Assembly (NCBI RefSeq): GCF_000003605.2
Contig: NW_003111970.1
Span: 169,480-203,241, forward strand
Direction of reading: 5' to 3'
Origin: Saccoglossus kowalevskii
Taxonomy: Eukaryota > Hemichordata > Enteropneusta > Harrimaniidae
DNA: 33,762 nucleotides
The translations under genes were made by a program, and so were the position numbers. The notes under the pieces were generated by a model. The model was not told the DNA's origin and ran no database searches. It worked only from the letters and a program-made list of their open reading frames with translations. Each line of letters starts with the position of its first letter. Position 1 is the stretch's first letter. Positions 22,764 to 33,762 of this stretch are shown here, in pieces.

Positions 22764-22779
22764 CTGACCTGTTATGCAT
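22764..22779 (-). CDS. pax2/5/8: Pax2/5/8 exon 1 (start codon, MHNRS plus first base of G6)
   Basis: This is the best candidate for the first coding exon: ATG CAT AAC AGG TCA G, followed by a donor CAG|GTGCGC. It ends in phase 1, which exon 2 requires. The joined start reads MHNRSG then HGGVNQ. As I recall it, vertebrate PAX8 begins MPHNSIRSG then HGG, so both the short leader and its H-N...R-S-G pattern agree. An in-frame TAA lies upstream, with no other in-frame ATG between it and the start. The start context is weak (C at -3, C at +4). Two other phase-1 short exons with ATGs lie nearer exon 2 (21279-21330 and 22437-22458) and are possible alternative starts. Vertebrate PAX5 also has alternative first exons. 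Only the exon's small size makes this call uncertain. Confidence 0.65.
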
Positions 22780-22887
22780 CTGACTAATTTCCAATGTGAC
22801 GATACAGTGAATAATTTCCCGGTTAAATCCCCACTCTTTAAGTACTAATTAGTTCAGTTCTTTCCCCTGTACACTATATCCAATAAT

Positions 22888-22895
22888 TTATATAG
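22888..22895 (-). promoter_or_regulatory. candidate TATA box for Pax2/5/8
   Basis: The minus strand reads TATATAAA here, about 109 nt upstream of the exon 1 ATG. Initiation some 25-30 nt downstream would give a 5' UTR of roughly 80 nt. The window is AT-rich, so such a match is expected by chance fairly often. It is listed only because its distance and orientation fit the first exon. Confidence 0.25.
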
Positions 22896-25225
22896 TTTAA
22901 GTAACTGTCAAACAGCATCCAATTGTATCCTTCCTGGTCACAATTTTAGCATTTTATCATCATCGTCGTGCATTTTTTCCGACTCCGAATCCATTTGATG
23001 CTAAATGAGTTTCCCATTAGGGTCCATTCGGTGTTAGAGTAGACGGAAATCGCTATCCATCGACAATCAAATAGTCAGCTACTTTAACTCAAATCTTTAC
23101 GAGAATTTTGTCTCGAATTGAAAAAAAAATGATATAAATTAATAACGTGTATCAGGAACAAATGAATTCTAGATCGTTAGTTCATTTGAGAATTTAATAC
23201 ATTTGTTTTATTCTCCAAACAAGTAAGAGGGAAATCGAATTAACACACAGTACAGCGGGGCAATCGCTATGCACACAACGATCGACTCGGTGCGGCTCGG
23301 GACTTGGTCGGACATACTGTACGTTGTGGCGCCGCTGAGATCACGCAGTGAGTTCTTTAGTGTGGCGATAATTGCGAATATATTTTGATTTATCAGTTTT
23401 GGATGTTGTTCCAGAGTCAATTGTTAATAGATGAGAAGGAGAGTCCTACTGGTCGCTGACAGTACAAAGAGATAAGGAAAATCCCCGGATCAACTAGCAA
23501 CAGACAATCGGAATCTGTTGCTAAGATGGATGAGACTCTAGGTACATCAATATCAACATCGTACTGATCAGCGATAAAGCCCTCTACTGGCTCCTAATAG
23601 CATGCATACTACGTTTTAAAGCCTTTAATGCATTATCTCGTCCCAACCAACAGTATACAATCAGAATTCATCTTTTACCCGGCATATTTCATTACATTTT
23701 ACTTCCGTTTTCTAATTAGGCAGACTGATAACGAAAATATTGAAAGAACACTGCGGTTAAACAGCGTTCATCTTTCTCAGATATAAAGCGCCGGGAGAAG
23801 ATAGGATATCGCTACGTTAAACGCAGTGAAGGCCAAATTGCCGTAGTTTTTGTTGAGTTTCTTCTCACCGAAACTATTGCTATCTACTTCCCATTGCTTA
23901 AGGGGCACTGATTTGTTTGTTTGTTGCTAGCGCGATTTTTTTTTTGTCAGTGTGGTTTCGACTTGAGTTGAAGAAAGCCTGAGGGGGAGGAGGTGGAAAT
24001 TCGTCGACTGGAAATCATGATTGGGGCAAGAGTTTTGATAGGAGAACTGGTGATGTAGCGAGTGGTGACAGGTGTGATGGATGAGTATCTTGAGAGTTGC
24101 ATCTCATGCATGATTTATCCATCACTTGATTCTTATCGAGTGAGTTGTGAGGAAAAACCGCCCATCTGACGGAAAGACAGGTAAGTTTCATTAACTATAA
24201 GCGCACTATGGGGAAATCTTAAGGTAATAATCATGGCAATTCTCCTCTGTCTCCCCGTGACCTTATCCCTCTATGTTCGATTTCTACATTATGTCTGTCA
24301 CAAAAAACTCGAGTAGGAGTGCTTTGGAAACGCAATTTATAAATGGCATAAAAATGACAATACATTACATATTATCATAATTTGGAAATGCGGGACGAAC
24401 AGCAACACTAGAAAGTTGTTTAATTACTAAAGCAAGTTGTCGTTAAACAGGGATAGGGAAGTGTAACGGATCCGATGCTTCATTAGGTTGCTACTAACCG
24501 AGGATAGGCTTCATTTGTTGCAAAACAGACAAAGATTAAGCACTGCACAGATATCCCCCCAACTGTGAAAACGGACCAATCCGCCCTAGACATCGACATA
24601 TGTAACACTCCGTGAAATAGGCGAACATCGTCACCGATCGTCTCTCTCATTAACTCTGCTGAGTTTCTCACTAGGTGTCACAGAGTCGTCAGTTCACAGT
24701 GCGCAAAGTAAACCAACCGGTAGAGACCCATTATTTACATGACTGCTGTCCCACACCTTTCTTTTTATGACACCTGCCAACCGTCCGTATCGCGACTACA
24801 TCTGATAAGCTATTTTTTTTCTATCTAGGGAGAAACCGATAAATGTTCATTTTCGGTAATTTTTCAGTATAACCGTCAATTTTGCGATCCGTCCAATTAA
24901 ACTTTGCTGATAATTCCTGGAAATGTGATTTTCGAATGACATTCTCTGGTTTATACGCATCATTGTTGTGATAATTAGTAACTGAATCAACAAGGTAGCC
25001 ATGTTTATGCAAATGTCATCATTATTTATTCACTAAACGAATTATAATTTGTACGCGTCGTTGTTGTGCGCACAGAACATTGATATACTTCTAAATTCTA
25101 GCCTCGGTTAAAAGCAAACTTTCGATTTATTTCGTTTTTATTACAGTTGCATTTACATTATATATTCGTTCTTGTGAATAAACTCATCTTCGTGTATTTT
25201 AGTTCTCGAACACCCCGTGCGTAGT
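22896..25225. other. 5' flank of Pax2/5/8, proximal
   Basis: No gene is recognised. ORFs of 60-70 codons on the minus strand (23208-23420, 24483-24671) show no domain. This is the natural place for proximal promoter and enhancer elements, but I cannot point to a specific site beyond the TATA candidate. Confidence 0.5.
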
Positions 25226-25700
25226 ACGCGTCCGTACGTCATGTATCCATGCCTGAGTCGATTTCATTCAAACTTCACACACTTTAACTTGAAGATGGCC
25301 GAATGGCGGCCATTTTAGTGCTATAAAATTAATCAAAATCAACCATTTCCGCCATTTAGGAATTGGGTCTCGGACGTGAACAGACACATTTCATTCAAAC
25401 TTGGTATATCCTATATAACTTAATAAGTCATTGATGTACACGTAATATTTGCCCAGATTGTATTCAAAATGGCTGACTTGTGGCCATTTTGTTTTTAGAA
25501 TATTGTTTTGGACTCGGAGCCATATTGCTACTAACATGGATGGACTGATCATGTTCAAACTTTATCATACAATATGTAACGCATTTGTGATTCTGTTTCA
25601 GAATTTGATTCAAATTGGCTGGTCGTAATTGTTCGTGCTAGAGAAGCATTATGAATGTCATGGGCAGAATAAATGAAAGAATTTCTCAAATAAACTGACT
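25226..25700. repeat. degenerate tandem repeat with TTCATTCAAACTT and AATGGC...GCCATT landmarks
   Basis: Three diverged units of roughly 130-160 bp are visible. Each opens with a TTCAAACTT landmark (TTTCATTCAAACTT at about 25262 and 25391, ATGTTCAAACTT at about 25551). Each then carries a block around ATGGCCGAATGGCGGCCAT, AAAATGGCTGACTTGTGGCC or CAAATTGGCTGGTCG. In the first two units that block is an inverted repeat (ATGGCC/GGCCAT at 25295-25313; AAAATGGC/GCCATTTT at 25466-25490). No ORF is associated. It looks like an interspersed non-coding repeat family of an invertebrate genome rather than unique sequence. Confidence 0.7.
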
Positions 25701-28700
25701 CCATTTTGGATCATGTCTCGTCACATGAGTGTAAATAATAATTGGCCGTCCTTAAATTCTGGACGGGGACGCGGCATTGACAATGACTCGTTTTTTTTTG
25801 TTTTTTAATATAACATCTGCCTAAACTGTGCACGCCGTTGCGCTCTACCCCGGGCGGACTTACCCACTAAAACTAATCAGTGCCCGCCCCTTCTACTGTG
25901 AACCAGTGTAACGTTATTCAACAGGGAATACAATGTGGTGCGTATGGAAACGGTGCTTAATAAGGATGGGCGGATGTGGCATTGCTCATGACCAAAAGAA
26001 ACAACACAGCGAGGCCGTGTCGACGGTACAACATGTGGTAGATAGCCCCCAACTAGAATTCAACGATAACCGTGCGCTCTCAGGCAATCCGTCGAAGATC
26101 AATAACAAGCTTCTACTCTCACATCGGATTCTTTCCGCTATTATCATGAACGGTGTATTGTACGACTGGAATAACAGCGTGGGCAATTAACAGTTGGTCT
26201 AAAGAGACTAAAAGAATTGTATCAGAGAATGTGCTAAAACACGTCTGTTCTGCAATGCCTTTATCTTTGACTGCAAATTCATTCCAAATTATGGTCACGT
26301 GACGGAAACCCGCATGTTACCAGACGACTCGGAGCAGATTAACTTGCTTGAAATAAACTGTTCCTTATAATATTTGTTTTATTATTCATAGTACGTGTGC
26401 TGGTGTTATATGTTTAGGTAACAGTGAATTGGGCGTGTTGGCAATCAGCCCGGTACCCCTATAGGGCAATACAGACAATGACTAGTCAATTGGTCCAGCT
26501 CCACTTCAGAGGCCAGATGACAAGCAGCATTAAAGACAGACATGTTGCGTGGTGCTTATAAGATGACATAACAAGTCATTATTCTTTTAAAACATTATTA
26601 TGATTTCTATTTAATAATTCAGTTTTGCATTTACAGTTTGTGAGACTGATTCATCAGACAGCTGACATCGAATTGTAAAAAAAATTCTAAAAAAGAGAAA
26701 AAAACACAAATTAAAACGAAATTGCATGTTATACCCGAATGGGCGCGGTACATATTAATTATGAAGTTTCCTTCTCCGATCCACGTAAACCCAAATATTC
26801 ATCTTTATTACGATTTTGACCTAATGGCACCATCTTTTATTTTATATTTTAATACCGACGTCTTCGTTGTCAATAGCTACGCTATCTCCCTGGTTACATG
26901 TGAACATACCCAATCCCAGGGACAGCACATCGAAACACCCTAAAGATCCTGTACTGCGTGTCGCTATATGACACATATATCCAATTACAAATGTGATCTA
27001 GTACTCAAAAGTAAACGATCGTTGTTTTTACAGGAAAACATGAAACTTTGCTAAATACTACGCAGAAAATGCGCCCTCCCATTTCTGTAAACGCTGGGGC
27101 CTTTCACTTTACCGATGCTGGCCCAACTTTAGTAAGCTGAAATGGGCAAAACAAAATGTACGGCTGTTCCTGACTATCGACGTTTGGTGACAGCTTTATA
27201 CAATATTCTAAATAATGAACGTAGCGTTATTGCGTGTACCGAAGTTAACAATTACAGGCCACGCACCCGGTGACCTCGTTTTGAGTCCGAGATGTGAATC
27301 AAGCGAGATAGAATTAATAAATTGAAGTAGTTGTTAGCTGGGTTTTAATTCAACATATTTACACGTCATTAACTTATCTGTATTTTCGCATAGCAATTAT
27401 GTTTTCTTTTCATTCAAAGCTCGCAAAGCTACAACTTTATCGACCATTTTATGTGGCACAAATCCGCACTGTACGAGTATTACCATTTCAATTGTCCATA
27501 TCATCAGCTACGGTTGTCTCTGTTAGTTATTGTTAAGAGTAAACTGAGTGAGTTAGAAGTTATATTCGCCACCTGGGCGCCGATACCAAAGACATGCCGT
27601 GTTTTCTTCGGAAACAAACAGGACATTTTGATTGGTAAACTGTTATTGCGTAGTTATGAGCACTTAGGGAGAATACTCTCTTAGTATAAGCAACTTATCC
27701 AAATTGTTGTTAACCACCCTGACATTAGGAGCAACATTTCGCCTACTGCTTTCAACAAATACTAATAATGGAGTGAAAGCGTTGATACATATAAACCTGG
27801 TGCCCGGTATTCGTGCCCGTCACCGCAAACCGTCGATGTTGCTAGACCTATGGTGTTGCATGAGCTCCGTTTTTTTAGTTTTGGTGATTCGCACGGTCCC
27901 ACGGCCCAATGCAGAGTATCAGGCATCGCTCCGGCCGTTTATCTTATTTTAGTTGGACAGTGAGAACGCTGTGACAAACCGCGCCGAGACGATTCACGCG
28001 AAATGAAGACCGATTCATCATTTCGTGTTGTTCTATTTTCTTAACCTAACAGTCTCAAAGCAAAGGAAGCCGTGACCTTGTCGGGCCAAACCAAGTGAAA
28101 AAATGAACATGCAGCTGTTTAGAAAGGTCTACGACTATGTCGCGAACACATGGCCGCGCTCACATGGCTGTCACTGAGAGATACAGTAGCCGGACGAGGA
28201 ATGTTAATGATATATTTGTTTAAGGATTAAAAGCAAACACATTTGAACGGACTGCAGACTGTTTACGTCGACAAAGTGGTGTAATAATTGGTTTAAGTGG
28301 CAAAACAGCAATTCAAGTTAATGATATTGGTAAATAGCTGTGTTTTATTGGAGAGATTATATTACCACTAGACAATGCTGGCTCACAAATATTATACTAA
28401 CCTAAAGAGTTGAAACCATTTTTCAAAAGATTTATCATCAAGTCTTAACCATGGTATCAGTTATAATTCTGTGCTTAACGTTGTCAAAAGAGATGTCATG
28501 GATACATTGTAAATCGATTTTATGCTATCTCTAATTTGACAGCTTTTTTGGCAATTATTAGAAAATGTATGAAATTGAAGATAAATAAACAACACAATTA
28601 CGACGACATCAAAATAACATTTTACCTATTTTCTAAATCAAAAATACAGATTTCAACATGATACGTATAGGGTAATCGTGCCAGATTGTTCTGATGATCC

Positions 28701-28707
28701 GGGCATA
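25701..28707. other. 5' flank of Pax2/5/8, middle
   Basis: No gene is recognised. It includes an 85-codon plus-strand ORF (25933-26190) and others of 73-82 codons without family resemblance, and a GGTCACGTGACG E-box palindrome at about 26294-26305. Confidence 0.5.
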
Positions 28708-29086
28708 TTAGGAGGTATACACAAAATGATAAATGGCAGAGTAACGTGTATTTTTTCCGATGGCGCCAGACGTCGTTTGTGCTAATATGCATGTTAGTAT
28801 TAGAGTTACAACTGAAGCAATTGGGATAAAAAAATACAATAACGTTGTTAACTTGGATATCTCGGGCACAATAACACACGTGCCAAGACCAGCAGCGACG
28901 TTGTCCGCCAAACAACTAGAATCGTGCGTCTCCGATACAAAGGGACAACCGTGCGGACACAGGGGGATTGCCACTCAGTATCATTGCGATTATGGAGAGA
29001 TCCAGTCAGTTATGTCTGGCATACGTACCGTGGCCGGCGAGATCAGCTTGGAACTAACTAGTTTAATTAAAACCCGGGGAAAATAG
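28708..29086. other. patch open on both strands, unassigned
   Basis: A plus-strand ORF of 108 codons (28760-29086, ATG start) overlaps a minus-strand frame open for 88 codons (28708-28974). The minus frame contains a hydrophobic stretch, LLYFFIPIASVVTLILTCIL, preceded by a Cys-rich stretch. That is loosely like extracellular loop 2 and membrane helix 5 of a peptide GPCR. No convincing splice sites bound either frame, so neither is called as an exon. Confidence 0.25.
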
Positions 29087-32000
29087 TTCAGTTGGCAATT
29101 TGACAATCTTGCGGGCGCGTATAGAATTAATGTGTGTACGGGTCATAGGTCAGTGAGAACCCTTACAGTTTTCACAACAGATGAGGACAGGGTCTATGTA
29201 TTCCACAGGTCGACCTGGCTGGTCCTGACACCAGCAGACACACTCAGACCCGCCCGCCCTAAAGTTCACATATATAACCAAAACCACGGTGTGAAATGTT
29301 GGAAATAACGAAAATCGCACAGATAATAATCAGCTGAACAAATCCGATTCACTGTTAGATCTTATCAGAGCGATTCTGCGTGTTAAGTATATCGTTTCAC
29401 GAATGGACCATGCACAGTAAAAGGGATACACATTTGCATACTGGACAAAAATCAAAAGGTACCCCTCTTAGTTAGAGCGAATTCATCACGATGACGTCAC
29501 ATGTCATTGGTATTAACGGTTTCTGGTCAATCAATAACAACCTGACGTAAGGATGGTGTAACAGCAACTGTGCCAGGCGAAATAAACGAATTAACACCCG
29601 AATATAATATAATAAAATAAATTTACAACTCGACGCTGTCATAATTTTGAGTAAAATGTTTCATTTAATTCATTTATTTCCCTCGTATCAACCATTCGTA
29701 TGATGATAGTGATGAACGATGCGATTATCGTTAACGTATTTGCCGTCTATTAGGATCATAAGTTTGAGAATCCCCGATTTACAGAAAGATGAAGCAAGTT
29801 TTTTTTTTCGCTAGTCGAGGTTAAGTAGCTAGTATGCCACGGTACTGTGAGATATGATACACGGTGTATCAATGCCTAATCCATGCCGGAGAGACAATAA
29901 TTACAGGGACTGCGGTGATATTTCATACATGATGCTCCATTTCAGACCTAGAAGCCCGGTATCGCCATGTTGTTGCGAGCGCCATCAACTTACGTATAGT
30001 TGAGCGTCTGGGCAATCATTACGGGTTTTAAGCTCGAGCGATAGAGGGGAAAGTTAAACATGCTCGATGGCTCGACAAGCAATAATTTTAACGTTAACTG
30101 CATGGTAAACTCAACACCACAGCGATACGCTGTTGTGGATTCTGGCTGACATTTTCTTGGCGAATATTAAACATTGTCATTTACTTGCGCTAATGATGTA
30201 TCACTGTGTGCGAACAACTCGTATATCAACCAACTCGGCGGGATTGGAGTTAACCAATCAGTAAGTTCGGAACGCGGCCGCAACAATTTTACGGTGCCTA
30301 TTGATTCGAGCATATACTATGCAGCGAAATTCAACTATTATTAAAAAAACACATATACGAAGATATTCAATTTAAATATATAGCCAATATGTCTCTAAGT
30401 ACGGTCACTTTTATGGTCGGAACCTTCCCTCGAATTGTAATGACCATTAACTCAGCGACTCAAGACACGTCGTTGAAAAGTGACACAAATGTAAAATTAG
30501 TTGGCAACAGCCGTAAAAGAGTGAAACAAGTTTTACTCCTTAAATTCAATTAAAATCACTAATTTTCACGACGCCATTATGGTCGACGAGGGGAAGGGGT
30601 TTTAAGCGATAAAAACGAATGATTTCAGTAAAAATTACGAGAATCGGGTTACATTACCCGATTGTGCTGTGACTGCGACTAGGCGGACTGTACGCCAAAT
30701 TAAGCCGAGTGTCACAAGTCGTCGCACAATCATGTCGCATTTATCCCGTTAAATAGGCAAGTCTACAATCACTCTAAAACACGAACCATTATTCAAACAG
30801 CGAATTGTACAATTCTCATCCGAAATAAGAGAGCAATTTGACAAGAATTTCTGAAATAACTAAGAAAACGTGTCTTCCCAAAAAAGCCGATAGTCACCAG
30901 CTCGCCATTACAGGTGTAAGTAATTGTGGTTGAAGTTTTATTGGCTGCTAAAATATGGGTGCACAGAGACTCCCTGAGCTAATACCATTAAGTATATTAA
31001 AAAAGACTATGCCACAACATTTAATAATAATAAGATCGGCAAAATAATTCTAACACTCAGGCTAATTATTACAAAGACTGAAAAGACGGTGATAATAGAT
31101 TACGTGGCGTGGCGATTGAATACAAGCTTGATCACCATCGTACTCTGCGGGGCAAACAGTGTTTCTTTCGTGTTATTACCAAGCTGATTATTCACAACCC
31201 TTTGACGTTATTAACGCCAGTTATTACTACATTGTCTACACGCCACGCCGTCGATAAACTGAATTAAATTATCTTCTCAAGCCTACACCATTGCACCTTA
31301 TTGGTGACAGTCGTCAAAAGGAAGTCCAGAACCAAAGAGTTGTTTTTTTACAACGTCAAGTACCATGCAACAAAAAAATTCTGTTTTCTGTTCATTTTTT
31401 TGTAATCAGAACGGATTACCTGGAATAACCTAATTATAGTTGCAGGGCAACGTTGTCGGTGTTCGTACCCGCACTAACGCCTCTCAATGGACAGAAAATC
31501 AAGTAATTTCTTGTTTAAATTTAGAACCGATACGTTACCAAACAAAGCACTTACCCGCGTTAACTAAAACGATTCGTATGTAAATTCGTGTTCTACATGA
31601 TACTCATAGATAAACTGCGACTTTGTCGACTCCAAAATATTTGAAAAAAAGCGTCATTTCTAAAAACGACACTCTTGCATTCTTTGCGAGCGTTGTCGTA
31701 GAACAACTACTGTATACCATTTATTTATTAATTAAATGATTAATTAATTACGGAATACTGCACTGTACTTGCCCCGTAATGGTTATTAGTTGTATATTAT
31801 CAAGGTCATATCAAGTACACGACAAGACGTGGAAAAATACAATAGGTAAGAACACGTACACAATGGCAATTTTCAGATATTCAGATAGTCTTTCCCTATA
31901 CTTAAAACGACACTGGTCAGCCCAACATTCTTTCAAGGGAACACAATAGCACACACTAGCATCGCAGAAAAAAAACTTCTGTCAAATATTGCCCAAATAG

Positions 32001-33762
32001 TAATGTGTCGTCTAGTCACACCTGTATCAGCTACATATTAGGTGTGCGGACGGATGATTGCTGCCAGGGATGAAAGTAACCCAGTCATCTGAATCCGCGT
32101 CTTACCTAGAGAATTGAAATTCATCACCAATGCATTACGATTTCTGAAATATTTACAGAATGGCTTTGAATTTTTGATTTTTACCCTTTTTTTGTAATTT
32201 AAAGAAGTACATAGAATGATTGCTATTATATACATTACAGAGTTTCCAATCCATAGTTATCTGTAGTATATAGCAGGTATTATGTGTATTCTACTCCCAG
32301 TATGTTCGCCCCGATAGTAGATTGATTATCTGTGCTAGTCGAGGAATCTTTATTACGTGTTGTGTACTTTAAAATATGTTCGCGCCAAAAAGACGAACGG
32401 TGTTCTTTATTTTTACTTTTCAGTTCTATTTCGTGACTCAGAGAACAGGCACGTCTTGTATATTTGTTTGTATACTAAAATGAGTATCTTTTGTAAAGAA
32501 AAAAAATGTGCGTGGTGACAGGACCCATGATCGGGATTTAAGAGGATTGTAAGCATTCTTAGTTATCGGTAAGCCGGACCAAAACGACGAAGCCTTTGCT
32601 TTTGTTCGCTGAATATACTAGTATGCGCTTTGGATCGGTTGGTTCGGGGTTCGCCAGTCTAAATGTCACGTCGCCTACAGGTGGAAACGAGCAGTTCGTT
32701 TTGCGCGGTTTATCCGTTACAGGCGTCACCCATCTACCGATAAAGGGACTCTATCTGAGTAGTACCCATCATTCTGATTAGTACTCATCATTTCTGCTAT
32801 CAAATATTCATCCACATATTTCAAGCGTTGCCTCCCAGCAATGGGGATCTTGATTTCAACTTTAAATAAATAATCAGCCCTAAAACAATTCTGCAACCTC
32901 TAGAAACTTGTTTTCCGGCGTGTAATCCCATGTGAGCCGCTCTCTACATACACTATTAAGTCACTTCATCTTCGCGGAAATTAGCAAACTTCTTCGCCAA
33001 CTTTTTTTTCTTTGACTGCAGGCTTTCTTATATATTATGTATCACATACTTGTTTCATTTCTTATGAATGCTTTAATCATATCTGAAATTTGACAATACA
33101 CGGTTTTGAATTTCTGCACTGCGGGTGGTTAGACTTTTTACCAGCCTTCCGATCTCATACATGAATATTTTATTGCTTTAATCGTTCTAGTCCAGGAATT
33201 GTAAAAAAAAATTACAATAAAAGTGGAAATTTGTGTTTATTCACAGTAGGTTCAGTGTAAATTGTATGATTCAATTTGTCAGATGTTACACGGTACATTT
33301 CACAAAAGGATTTTTTTTTTGATATATTCTAGTAATTTTTTTTATTTATTGATTATTCAAACTTAATATTTACTATTACAGTATACAGGTATGAAGGTAT
33401 ATCTCCTTAAAAAAGAAAATGCGCTTAAAACTTCCCGATATTAATAATATAAATATTCAAAATATATATAAAAATTATAGACCATATTATGATAATAGCA
33501 CCCTATTATTTTGCCTTCTTTGTGTGAAGAACTTCGAGTCAATGTTTTCCTTTCGTGTTAAGATGGGAGACAGTGTGGACCCAGACGCACCTCTCACACT
33601 GTGTTTGTTACCATTGGAGCGTTACGAATCCCCTCGAAAAGAACCTTAGCAGTTAAGCAGACACTTTGAACCAAGTTTGGGATTGCTAAAGATTGTATTC
33701 ATACGGAATTGTCCCCCGGTTTGTTAAACAAATATTTCTCCATTTAACTTCTCCCACATGGC
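29087..33762. other. 5' flank of Pax2/5/8, distal
   Basis: No gene, RNA or mobile element is recognised in this 4.7 kb. Small structures seen: an 8-bp perfect inverted repeat with a 6-nt loop at 30642-30663 (AATCGGGT/ACCCGATT), a GC-richer patch near 29200-29265 with a GCTGGT/ACCAGC hairpin, homeodomain-type TTAATTAATTA clusters near 31728-31750, and an E2F-like CGCGCCAAAA at 32381-32390. Confidence 0.5.

Larger units (their letters stand above)
4948..22779 (-). other. pax2/5/8: Pax2/5/8 transcription factor gene, coding span (exons 1-9)
   Basis: This is the whole recognisable gene: nine coding exons (22764-22779, 18893-19058, 16959-17156, 15995-16200, 6715-6935, 6306-6438, 6016-6213, 5584-5724, 4948-5070). 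Together they make 1,402 nt, or 467 codons plus one base. Introns 1-8 are about 3.7, 1.7, 0.76, 9.06, 0.28, 0.09, 0.29 and 0.51 kb. Every intron is GT-AG and the phases agree at each junction. Predicted protein order: paired domain at about residues 6-133, octapeptide 172-179, basic KRKR 188-191, partial homeodomain 216-241, then a Ser/Pro/Tyr-rich activation and inhibitory tail. An octapeptide plus a truncated homeodomain is diagnostic of Pax2/5/8, as against Pax6 (full homeodomain, no octapeptide) or Pax1/9 (no homeodomain). In other animals the class acts in the nucleus as a sequence-specific regulator of sensory, neural and excretory cell fates. The terminal coding exon is not found, so the annotation is 3' incomplete. 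Confidence 0.96.

Noticed and set aside
31100-31255. GGCGTGGCG / CGCCACGCC inverted repeat as mobile-element ends
   Set aside because: The arms are only about 9 bp, with no target-site duplication or ORF between them.

Overview
The window is metazoan nuclear DNA: AT-rich, rich in simple repeats, with long introns and compact exons. It carries essentially one recognisable gene, a Pax2/5/8-class (PaxD) transcription factor on the minus strand, running from about 22,780 down to at least 4,948. Nine coding exons were placed by hand. All splice sites are GT-AG and every junction keeps phase, giving about 467 residues before the last, unfound exon. The paired-domain sequence, the octapeptide YSINGILG, a truncated homeodomain and a Ser/Tyr/Pro-rich C-terminus identify the class. 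Exons 2 and 3 are 166 and 198 bp, the sizes I recall for vertebrate PAX2/5/8. A single gene of this class with invertebrate-style sequence fits a non-vertebrate bilaterian. An invertebrate deuterostome (hemichordate, echinoderm or cephalochordate) is my best guess, but the window alone does not settle it.

Layout from high to low coordinates, which is the direction of transcription. About 10.9 kb of 5' flank (22,900-33,762) has no recognised gene; it holds a degenerate tandem repeat (about 25,226-25,700) and a patch open on both strands near 28.7-29.1 kb. A TATA-like promoter candidate precedes a 16-nt first coding exon (22,764-22,779). The paired domain lies on exons 1-4 (22.8-16.0 kb). A 9.06 kb intron 4 follows, with a cluster of CACGTG E-boxes and a phase-compatible cryptic ORF. 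The partial homeodomain and C-terminal exons 5-9 are packed into 6.9-4.9 kb. The last 4.9 kb holds no recognised gene, apart from a possible plus-strand promoter-like element and ORF near 4.6 kb.

The most unusual observations are: intron 5 is about two thirds tetranucleotide microsatellite, and the repeat runs into the exon 6 acceptor; a 13-bp E2F-type motif occurs four times exactly; CACGTG is over-represented and clusters in intron 4; a YY1-like element and strong-context ATG at the start of exon 4 could start a paired-less isoform; and the conserved terminal exon is missing. No mobile-element protein, tRNA, rRNA or CRISPR array was seen, and I did not find evidence of a wholly new molecular system.
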